This document shows, piece by piece, positions 57,038-64,000 of a DNA stretch of 64,000 nt. Every line of letters starts with the position of its first letter. Positions within the stretch are counted from its first letter, which is position 1. The DNA is from Dendrobium chrysotoxum. Lineage: Eukaryota; Streptophyta; Magnoliopsida; Asparagales; Orchidaceae. The notes under the pieces were generated by a model. That model was not told where the DNA came from, ran no database searches, and was given only the letters and a program-made list of their open reading frames with translations. The stretch lies in contig CM034297.1 in assembly GCA_019925795.1 (NCBI GenBank), positions 45,282,683-45,346,682 on the forward strand, read 5' to 3'. A program made the translations under genes and the position numbers.

Positions 57038-57803
57038 CTAAATAATTTCAACTTCTTCTTCTTCATGATTAGATTCAAAGATCTTATTGGATTCATCAAA
57101 TATCACATGGGTAGACTCTTCTACTACCAGGGTCCTCTTATTAAAGATTCTATAGGCTTTACTTACTGATGAGTAGTTTAAGAAAACCCCTTCATCAGAT
57201 TTAGGATCAAACTTTCCTAAGGGTGACTTACCATTGATTAAGATGAAACATTTGCATCCAAAAATATGTAAGTGAGAAAGATTAGGTGTCCTACCCTTAA
57301 GCAATTCATAGGTTGTCTTATTAAGTTTGGATCTAACATTTACCCTATTTAGAACATAGCAAGCAGTATTCACTACTTCTGCCCAAAAATATCTAGGAAG
57401 AGTGTATTCAGCTAACATTGCCCTAGCAGCTTTAACTAAGGTTCTATTCTTTCTTTATGCTATTCCATTTTGCTGAGTAGTCTTAGGGGCAGAGAAATTA
57501 TGTTCAATTCCTATCTCTTGACAAGATGATTCAAACTTATCATTCTCAAATTCTCCACCATGATCACTATGGATTATCATAATTTCACATCCTAATTTTC
57601 TTTGAATCCAAGTAGAGAAAGTTCTAAACTATTCAAATGACTCACTCTTATGTGCTAAGAATTTTACCCAAGTAAACCTAGAGTAGTCATCCACTATTAC
57701 AAATCAATAAGATTTTCCTCCTAGGCTAACGGTACTAACAGGTCTAAATAGGTCCATGTGTAGAATTTCTAGTGGCCTAGTGAAATGATGATTTCACTTA
57801 TTT
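57038..57803 (-). pseudogene. S2 integrase
   Basis: Inserts element cDNA into the genome. Catalytic-core readings: HMDLFRPVST (first D, about 57760), IHSDHGGEFEN (second D, about 57575), and QQNGIA followed by TAA then RKNRTL (about 57455), where the third catalytic residue Glu is replaced by a stop. The clean frame 57418-57038 continues LAEYTLPRYFWAEVVNTACY, KTTYELLKGRTPNLSHLHIF, GCKCFILINGK and ends in an acidic run. At least four stops; inactive. Confidence 0.87.
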
Positions 57804-58319
57804 TCATAATTGGCAGGCATCACATAGATGGTCTTTAGTGAAGTCTAGCTTAGGTATGCCTCTAACTAGGTCTTTCTGAGTGATATTCCTAAGTGTTTTC
57901 ATACTAGTATGGCATAGTCTCTTATACCATAGCCAGGAGTCATCAGCTATTATTTTTAAACATAAAACATTTGAGTTTTTCATGCAGTTTAAATCTAACA
58001 TGTAAATATTGTTGATACGTTTCCCTTCTAACACAAGTTTATCATTTAGGCTAATCATGCATTTGTTAGACAGAAACTTTATGTCAAAGCCCTTATCACA
58101 TAGTTGACTAATACTTAAAAGATTATGCTTTAAACCATCAACTAAAAGTATATTTTTAATTACTAAATTCTTAGAATTTTTAATGATATCTGAGCCCACC
58201 ACTTTCCTGGTGGTATTGTCTCCCAAAGTCACCTTGCCTCCTAACCTGGCCTCCAGTGTCACGAACTGCTTCATGTCTCCAGTCATATGTCTTAAGCAGC
58301 CACTGTCCAGGTACCACAT
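57804..58319 (-). CDS. S2 aspartic protease and pre-integrase domain
   Basis: A 171-codon open frame. MWYLDSGCLRHMTGD holds the catalytic DSG of copia protease (usual text WxLDSGCSRHMT). HNLLSISQLCDKG and the flap region follow. The C-terminal half is the gag-pre-integrase zinc segment (WYKRLCHTSMKTLRNITQKD, ending HLCDACQL). The active-site triad is preserved. The frame stops at 57804, where pol should continue into integrase. Confidence 0.88.
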   Translation of the reverse strand: MWYLDSGCLRHMTGDMKQFVTLEARLGGKVTLGDNTTRKVVGSDIIKNSKNLVIKNILLVDGLKHNLLSISQLCDKGFDIKFLSNKCMISLNDKLVLEGKRINNIYMLDLNCMKNSNVLCLKIIADDSWLWYKRLCHTSMKTLRNITQKDLVRGIPKLDFTKDHLCDACQL

Positions 58320-58361
58320 GCTCTCACTAGGTCTTTTGTGAGAGCATCCCTACAATGTCAC

Positions 58362-58559
58362 TTAAGGATTAGTTTTGGGAACCCAAGTGAGTTTGGGTTC
58401 CACCTTATGCTTGTATGAATGAAATGTATGCATGTTATACTGTGATGAATGCAGCTTAGGTCTCCACACTAGATGTGTCCAATAGTGAATTATGCACGTG
58501 CGGGCTATGTGACCTAGCATGCCACAAGAATAACACCTAACACCTGGAAATGGGTTCAC
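58362..58559 (-). pseudogene. S2 second zinc knuckle between gag and protease
   Basis: The minus strand encodes VRCYSCGMLGHIARTC, a complete CX2CX4HX4C nucleocapsid finger, followed by His/Lys-rich sequence ending TWVPKTNP just before protease. A stop at 58361 separates it from protease. Confidence 0.82.
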
Positions 58560-58607
58560 TAATCTACGTGTGTGATAAGGTCTATTTCTGGGTTTGGGTT
58601 ATGCATG

Positions 58608-60115
58608 CTATGATGGTTTTGAATGAGATGGTTCACATGGTGGAGGTTTATAAAACTCAGCAAACATGGGAGGTGTTTTATTATTTTCAAATGCATGAAG
58701 TTTTTCATTTAGAAATTTATTCTCTTTGTTAAGACTTACAATTTTAAATTTTAATGTATGCTCACTTCTATCTAGTTCACATGCAAGTTCTTCTAATTCC
58801 TTAAATGTATTCTCTAGTTCAACATGTGATGATTTCAAGGTATCGTGTGCAGTAGTTAATTCAATACACTTCTTATTTAATGCATCATATTCATCAAGTA
58901 GGGACATGTGATCTCTATCCAAGTCAGAAAAATCTTTAACTATACTAGCATGCTCCTTTTGTAAAGTACTAAACTCAGTGTTAAGGCCAACATGCTTTTT
59001 CTTTAACTTTCTATAAGAGTCATAAATTTTTTCAGAAATAATTAATAGCTCATCATAAGACAGTTGACATACCTCATCTTGATCTGATTGATCAAGTTTA
59101 TCATTAGCCATTAGACAAAAATTTGTTACCTCCTCTTCTACTTCTTCTTCTTATATTCTAAGGCAGAGTCGGCCCAAAACGCTTTTTGTGTCTTGACTTT
59201 GGCCTTTTTGAATTTTGACCTTTCCTTGCCCTTTTCCTTGGTTTGATGAGTCTTAATGTTGGGGCAATCAGCTCGGAGATGACCGAGTTTCCTGCACTCA
59301 AAGTAAATTGTGTCAGATACCACTTTAGTATTCTTTGAGCTTTTACCTTTATTCCAATTGCTTTGATGACGGCATTACTTTCTTTTCAGAAATTTCTTGA
59401 ACTGACGAGTCATCAAGGCTATGTCATCATCTTCCTCCACTGCAGAACTATCACTTTTAGAATTGTTCGCTTTTAAGGCCATCGTTCGCTCCTTCTTCTT
59501 TTCACCTGCATAACTTTGTCGTTGACTCACCTGCATAACTTTTCACCTGCATAACTTTTACGCTTTTAGGCCACCGTTCGCTCCTTCTTCTTTTCACCTG
59601 CATAACTTTGATAATTCTCTTCCTAAAGCATACAAAGATGTCACTATTTGTGTAAACCAGGTGTTCATTTTAGATATAGTCTAGCTAGGTTTCAGGCAAA
59701 AAAGTTCATAATCATGTAGCAGTCTGTTTAGCCTAGATTGTTTGATCTAACTAGTTCCTTCATATGTGATACACAGTTTATCCCAAATTTGCTTACCAGT
59801 AGTACAAGTAGACACTCGCATATAGTCTTCTGATTTTAATGCGTAAAAGAAATAATTTAAGCATTTAGCATTTAACTATGTGAATTCTCTATCCTCATTG
59901 CTCCATTCATTAAAAGCTAATTCAATTTTAAATCCATTCAATATACAAAACGGTACAGTGTAACCTTCTTGATCCAACATCCACATGCGATAGTCTAAAG
60001 ACTGTAAAAATGTAGACATGTGTATTTTTGAGAAATCAAACGGTATATTATCAAATAAAGGTGGATGGGTTATACAATAACCCTCCACAGTGTTACGGTT
60101 ACCAAAATGTGCCAT
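58608..60115 (-). pseudogene. gag: S2 gag, interrupted
   Basis: The start ATG at 60115 follows the primer site by about 45 bp. The first 79 codons (PPLFDNIPFDFSKIHMSTFL) end at a TAG (59876-59878) at the same codon as in S1. The frame then resumes LNAKCLN, SEDYMRVSTCTTGKQIWDKL. Between about 59640 and 59480 gag is shortened and replaced by a duplicated TTTTCACCTGCATAACTTT segment. The first zinc knuckle (CRKLGHLRADC) lies in 59323-59138. 59111-58608 is a clean 167-codon coiled-coil frame (SYRKLKKKHVGLNTEFSTLQ), probably for particle assembly. Multiple lesions. Confidence 0.88.
59484..59608. repeat. Local duplication in S2 gag
   Basis: TTCGCTCCTTCTTCTTTTCA followed by CCTGCATAACTTT occurs at 59484-59516 and 59576-59608, with a third partial CACCTGCATAACTTTT between. 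S1 has one copy's equivalent (about 570-600) plus roughly 170 bp of gag that S2 lacks here. Confidence 0.8.
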
Positions 60116-60161
60116 GGATATTACCTTTCTAGGTTTTGTAAAATACTATTTTGAAACCCCT

Positions 60162-60172
60162 CTCTGATACCA
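60162..60172 (-). other. Primer-binding site of S2 (initiator-Met tRNA)
   Basis: The minus strand reads TGGTATCAGAG, two bases inside the 5' LTR end (CTTTCA AG), identical to S1. Confidence 0.92.
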
Positions 60173-61005
60173 CTTGAAAGTACGACATGCGCCAAGAGGG
60201 GGGGTGAATTGGTATTTTAAAAATTTAAACCTAGACATGAGTTTTAATTTTTTTTTTTGTATTTTTAAAATAGCAACTTAAAAAGTAGAATGTGGAAGCT
60301 AGTAGTTCGTTCACAACAGCGATATTGGTGACACAATTACAAATTTAGCAATATAAGATCAAGATCAGATTTTTTACCAAGAAATTAAAATAGTAAATAA
60401 AATACGTGAAAAGTAAAGAGCGGTAAAAATGGAAAAAGTACACCAGAGATTTTTATAGTGGTTCAGTCACTTGACCTACATCCACTCCCCGGAGTCCTCC
60501 ACTCCGGGATTTGCACTACTAAAAGTTGACTCTCCTTTTGCTCCCACAGCAAGGCGGAGAAGCCTTTACAAGAATCCCTTTCACCTCCCCCAGTGTGGAG
60601 GAATACCAGAAGCTATGTCACCCTCCCGGTGACGGCAGCAGACCTTCTCCTTTTTCTCCCTCCTGGAGAAGGCAGAGTACCCAGATGATGTTGATCTTGA
60701 AGCCTCTCTTCCCTAGAGAACTTTCCCAAGACACCCCAAAGCCACAAGAGGAGAAAAGCATGCAGCTAGCTTGGAGCCACCGTGTGATCCCCTCACACTC
60801 CTTCTCCCTCACGCTCAAGCTCACCTTCACCTTCCTCTCACAAGCCCTGGATCTCTCCAAAGAAAGCTTCTCTCTCAAGAGTCCCTTCCTCTCTCAATGC
60901 CTCTCACAGTAGCAAGATAGACCAACAACAACTTTAATTAAAAAATCAAAGTCCTTTTAAATTAGGCTTCAAAAAACCCTAAAAGTTTTAACTTTTTTTT
61001 CTCTA

Positions 61006-61709
61006 TTCGTATAGTATGATATAACATCGTACAGTGCGATCTGTTCAAAGACAGCTTTGTCCTGTACGAACACATACGAACAGTTCACGAATTTTATGAA
61101 TATTATACTGTACGATCCAGAGATCGTACAGGATGATCATGTTATTTTCAACTGTTCGTACAGGAAGATCTGTGGGACGATCTCTTGGACGAGGAAGTTC
61201 ATCTCTGACTATCATCCAGCACTGCACTATTCGTACAGTACGATTAGTTCATTTTCAGGATATCGCCTGGTACGATATGAATATTGTCCAAGATGAATAG
61301 AACAAAAACCTTGATTTCATCTGGTATGATCAATGGGACAAATGAAATCATCTCTGACTATCGTACAGTATGATATACATCGTACAGTACGATATACATC
61401 GTACAGTACGATCGAATTTAATTAAGAAACCAAAATTTTATTTTCTGATTATGAGAGATAATTTTGGTAAGTTTTCAAATAATCGTATAGTACGATATAT
61501 ATCGTACAATATGAATAGTTCAGAATATCAAAATTAAAAACTTACCAAACTTTTTCTGGCAGCTAGGGTTTTTGAATTGAACCTCATCATACAGTACGAT
61601 TAACATCATACAGTACGATCAGGTTACAGAACTAATCGTCCAGGATTAGCCGTTAGCCTGAGTATTAATGACTCATCGTATAGTACGATTAAAAATTGTA
61701 CAGTACGAT
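61006..61709. repeat. Palindrome array in the S2 5' LTR
   Basis: Clusters start at 61006/61026, 61102/61123, 61262/61283, 61360/61379/61398, 61482/61501, 61586/61605 and 61675/61695. There is also a good copy at 61230 preceded by a degenerate one at 61211. The consensus is ATCGTACAGTACGAT and offsets are 19-21 bp. The array begins about 65 bp downstream of the TATA box, so it should be transcribed. Confidence 0.92.
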
Positions 61710-61772
61710 CAGTATTTTTTAAAAAAAATTTAACATAAAAAAAATCTCCCTCTATGTGTGTGCATGGTTACT

Positions 61773-61787
61773 CCTTTTATATATATG
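61773..61787 (-). promoter_or_regulatory. TATA box of the S2 5' LTR
   Basis: The minus strand reads ATATATATAAAAGGA, about 240 bp from the LTR start. The same element is present in the 3' LTR (52944-52957). It would place the RNA start near 61740, upstream of the palindrome array. Confidence 0.7.
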
Positions 61788-62022
61788 CTTTTATGGCAGA
61801 ATCAAGAAAATAAAAAGAAAGAAAATAAAAATATAAGTTTTTGAATATCCTATTCTACCAAGTTTGAGTCTCCAGTAATCTTGAGCGGTGTGTATCTGAC
61901 CTGAAATGTTAGTGCTCACAGACAAAGATAAATATTTATAATCTTTAAGGAAGTCCATATAAATTCAGTAAGTATTAGTTGCCACCATCAAAATCAAGTG
62001 CTTGGGATCCTGAATTTCAACA

Positions 62023-62027
62023 ACTTC
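62023..62027. other. Target-site duplication of S2, right copy (ACTTC)
   Basis: Perfect match to 51430-51434; immediately outside the CA end of the S2 5' LTR. Confidence 0.9.
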
Positions 62028-62029
62028 AC

Positions 62030-62300
62030 TTTAATTTACTACTCTCCTATCTCCAAAATGAGTGTGATCGAACCTAAAGCCTTCTTTCCTTTTTCATTGA
62101 ACTCATGTAACACCATCTTGTCAGTAGTATGGTTACGTGTGTCCACTCTAAGATACGCTAGAGTCTTTATGTTCATCATGTTGACCGATGCACCCAGATT
62201 AATAAGAACTCTGGATAACTAGAAGTTACCCACATTTATAGTAATGTAAAGCAGGTTGACTATGATCAATAATTTCTAGAAGTAAGTCCTCATCAGAGAA
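62030..62300 (-). pseudogene. T2 aspartic protease remnant
   Basis: The minus strand reads ITINVGNF, a stop, LSRVLINLGASVNMMNIKTL (about 62235-62130), then VLHEFNEKGKKALGSITLIL. The catalytic D of the usual V-D-x-G-A-S is N here, consistent with inactivity, while the GAS-VNMM frame is better kept than in T1. S2 sits immediately after the following conserved segment. Confidence 0.75.
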
Positions 62301-63339
62301 GGTTACTACTGGGACTTCTTTGAAGTACAAAGCTTTACCTTATGAAGTCGAGGCAAACTGAGTTAAGAAAACCTCTGGGTCAAGAAGTGCTTTGATTAAG
62401 GATTCCCACATTTCCTTCTAAAGGATAAGGGTGTCATAGAAGCTCAACATAGCAGGTAACTTCCTAAGATGAGCTAAGACATTATAATCAATCTAAGGAA
62501 CATCAGGATCAGGACCAGTAGATTGGAAGAAAGATTTGATGGTTGAGAGGGGATTTGAATTGGATCATTAGAAATAACTTGTTTTCCCTTTTCTTAAGGG
62601 GAAAGCTAGGGGTAAGACTTTACTACCATAAAGTTGTACCTCTATGACCTCTTTGGGAGGATAAACTGTGGCGGGTTTATGCTCCTCATAGGCAATATAT
62701 CATCATTTTTTGAGGGGGAGTCCAAATCTGAGAAATCTATTACGAGGGGACTCCCTTGGAAGTTGATTTCGGAGGTGCCTCCATCTAATAAGATCTCATA
62801 TTCATCTACCCCTTTGAAGGTCAAATCTGGAAGGTCGAGTTTTTGAATGATCTCAGCTGGATTTTAATTCTCTTATATGGAAGTGTCATTTAACAATTCA
62901 TTCTCAATATTGATCATCAAAATAGACGCAAAAGGATCTTTTTATTTAATTTTTGACCTTTTATCTTTGATGGGGCAAAATAAAAGTCAGATAACATAAG
63001 TGGGGATAGGGGTTTTATGCCACCATCCATCTCCTGGATACATCTCTCATCAGCATATTTCCTCTCTACAAAAATGTCACTCTTTTCCTTTATATTGATT
63101 ACAGTAGTTCCTCAACTACTGAAGAGGAAATCATCTCAACGTCCTCCTGCGAAGCCTCTAGTTCAATCTCTCAGATCAAGCCCGGGCTCTCATCGGTAAC
63201 TGTTAAGAAAGATGAAAAGATTTTTTAATCAACTTGTTAAATGCCCAAGATAAAACATTATCCTAACAATCTTTAATGGACAGAGAAATGTTAGAATTGT
63301 TACCTAAAATTATCTTGATTGACCCCTAATTGAGATCTA
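62301..63339 (-). other. T2 gag-protease spacer, decayed
   Basis: Short broken frames (for example 62824-62642, GVDEYEILLDGGTSEINFQG) in the position of T1 13471-14540. No domain identified. Confidence 0.45.
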
Positions 63340-64000
63340 CCAACTACTCTTTAGGAATTATAATATTTCCCTGTCTGAAGTTTCTCTCAAGCAAGTCCTT
63401 AAAGGAATGCAGCCTTTGATTGAGTGGCTCAACATATGATGGTGGAGAAAAATTTTGGGATCATCCCTCTTAGTTTCTTCTTTCAGCTTCCTAGCCTCTA
63501 GTAATTTGAAGTATGGCTTCTTCAAAAGACTCCTAAAGATCTTCCTTATAGATTCTCTTTTAAATGATAAAGGTTTTGCCAATCTCTCTTTAAAAGAGAC
63601 CAAGTAGGTTCCCTAGTAGACTGAGGGGTTACTTAGACTGGTTGTGATAAAGGAGCACTGGGTTGAATGGTAGCTGGTTGCTTCCCCTAATCTACTACAA
63701 CGATTGTAGTTGCTCACTTCTCGCAAGGCATTAGAGGTTTGTTGACTTTCTTCTCATAGAATAGCACCTTCAAGAATGGCATTCGAGGAGCATTTTCTTA
63801 TAGGTTATTGGCCTTATTGAGAAGTTTTTTAGAGGTTTTAATTTTTACCCCTTTCAGTAGAAAAGCAATAGGCCCATGGATGTTCTTCAAGAGAATCTCT
63901 ACTGTGTGTTGCTCTTGTAATTGAGGTTCACACTTCATCAAGAGATTTCGCTATCTCAAGATATACTCAACTGAAGACTCTCCCGGGTTCTGCTTTTTAA
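63340..64000 (-). pseudogene. gag: T2 gag core and tail, partial
   Basis: Minus-strand readings: SSVEYILR, RNLLMKCEPQLQEQHTVEIL and LKNIHGPIAFLLKGVKIKTS (64000-63800), matching the T1 gag core nearly residue for residue. Then comes the clean frame 63603-63358 with SIRKIFRSLLKKPYFKLLEA and HHHMLSHSIKGC, where the first Cys of the T1 counterpart is lost. Stops in the core show decay. The N-terminus lies beyond the window. Confidence 0.82.

Larger units (their letters stand above)
51435..62022 (-). mobile_element. Complete Sirevirus-type Ty1/copia element S2
   Basis: About 10.6 kb on the minus strand: 5' LTR (62022-60175), Met-tRNA primer site, gag, protease, integrase, RT, RNase H, a palindrome array, an extra ORF, two polypurine tracts and 3' LTR (53195-51435). 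The order GAG-PR-INT-RT-RH is copia. The extra ORF after pol, long LTRs, LTR palindromes and multiple polypurine tracts are Sirevirus (SIRE/Maximus) traits. TG...CA ends and a 5-bp duplication (ACTTC) are preserved. Coding regions carry stops and frameshifts, so it is probably not autonomous. Confidence 0.93.
60175..62022 (-). repeat. 5' LTR of S2
   Basis: On the minus strand it starts TGTTGAAATTCAGG and ends GTACTTTCA; 1848 bp. It contains the TATA box, the palindrome array and a CTCCTTTTGCTCCCACAGCA region shared with S1. Similarity to the 3' LTR is high but with many substitutions, mostly C/T and G/A. Confidence 0.93.
62023..64000 (-). mobile_element. Tat-lineage gypsy element T2, 5' half (gag to protease)
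   Basis: Minus-strand continuation of T2 beyond the S2 insertion. Gag core and tail (64000-63340), spacer and protease (62240-62030) are collinear with T1 12800-14850. It runs off the right window edge. Confidence 0.85.

Overview
The window is intergenic, repeat-dominated DNA from a large plant genome, most likely an angiosperm. The evidence is Sirevirus-type Ty1/copia elements with initiator-Met tRNA primer sites, Tat-lineage Ty3/gypsy with a second RNase H domain, Tekay/Del-like gypsy, CACTA and hAT-like DNA transposons, an RTE LINE fragment and foldback MITEs. I found no intact host gene, no rRNA or tRNA gene and no CRISPR array. The species cannot be named from this sequence.

Layout. 1-2979: 5' part of a minus-strand Sirevirus (S1) cut by the window edge. 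About 2985-6960: R1, a long non-coding repeat. About 8370-17169: Tat-type gypsy T1 on the plus strand, truncated by a CACTA end (17170-17957). 17958-22740: R2, an inverted copy of R1. 23461-25827: decayed Tekay/Del-like pol, followed by its 3' LTR (from 25828), which is interrupted by CACTA-b (25979) and CACTA-c (28669-31258, 3-bp target duplication). CACTA-c itself holds an RTE LINE fragment and a minisatellite. 32641-41033: AT-rich DNA with MITEs, a GC-rich hAT-like element (35369-35972, 8-bp duplication), a TRIM-like direct-repeat pair (38022-39136) and an unrecognised broken coding stretch. 41034-46163: an LTR-gag-LTR element without pol. About 46200-51434 and 62023-64000: a second Tat gypsy (T2, minus), split by a complete Sirevirus (S2, 51435-62022, minus) with matching 5-bp target duplications.

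The most unusual signal is in the two Sireviruses. A 15-bp odd palindrome (ATCGTCCAGGACGAT in S1, ATCGTACAGTACGAT in S2) occurs in pairs spaced two DNA helical turns apart, exactly 21 bp in all seven S1 pairs and 19-21 bp in S2. The arrays lie in the LTR just downstream of the TATA box, so in the leader ahead of gag. S2 has a further six-pair array directly ahead of its extra ORF (aORF) downstream of pol. Sirevirus LTRs are known to carry palindromic repeats. The exact phasing, the symmetric base change between the two elements, and the second array before the aORF are the parts that look undescribed.

The insertion order can be partly read: T2 predates S2; the Tekay/Del-like 3' LTR predates CACTA-b and CACTA-c; and CACTA-c predates the LINE fragment inside it. 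T1 was truncated at the CACTA-a junction.
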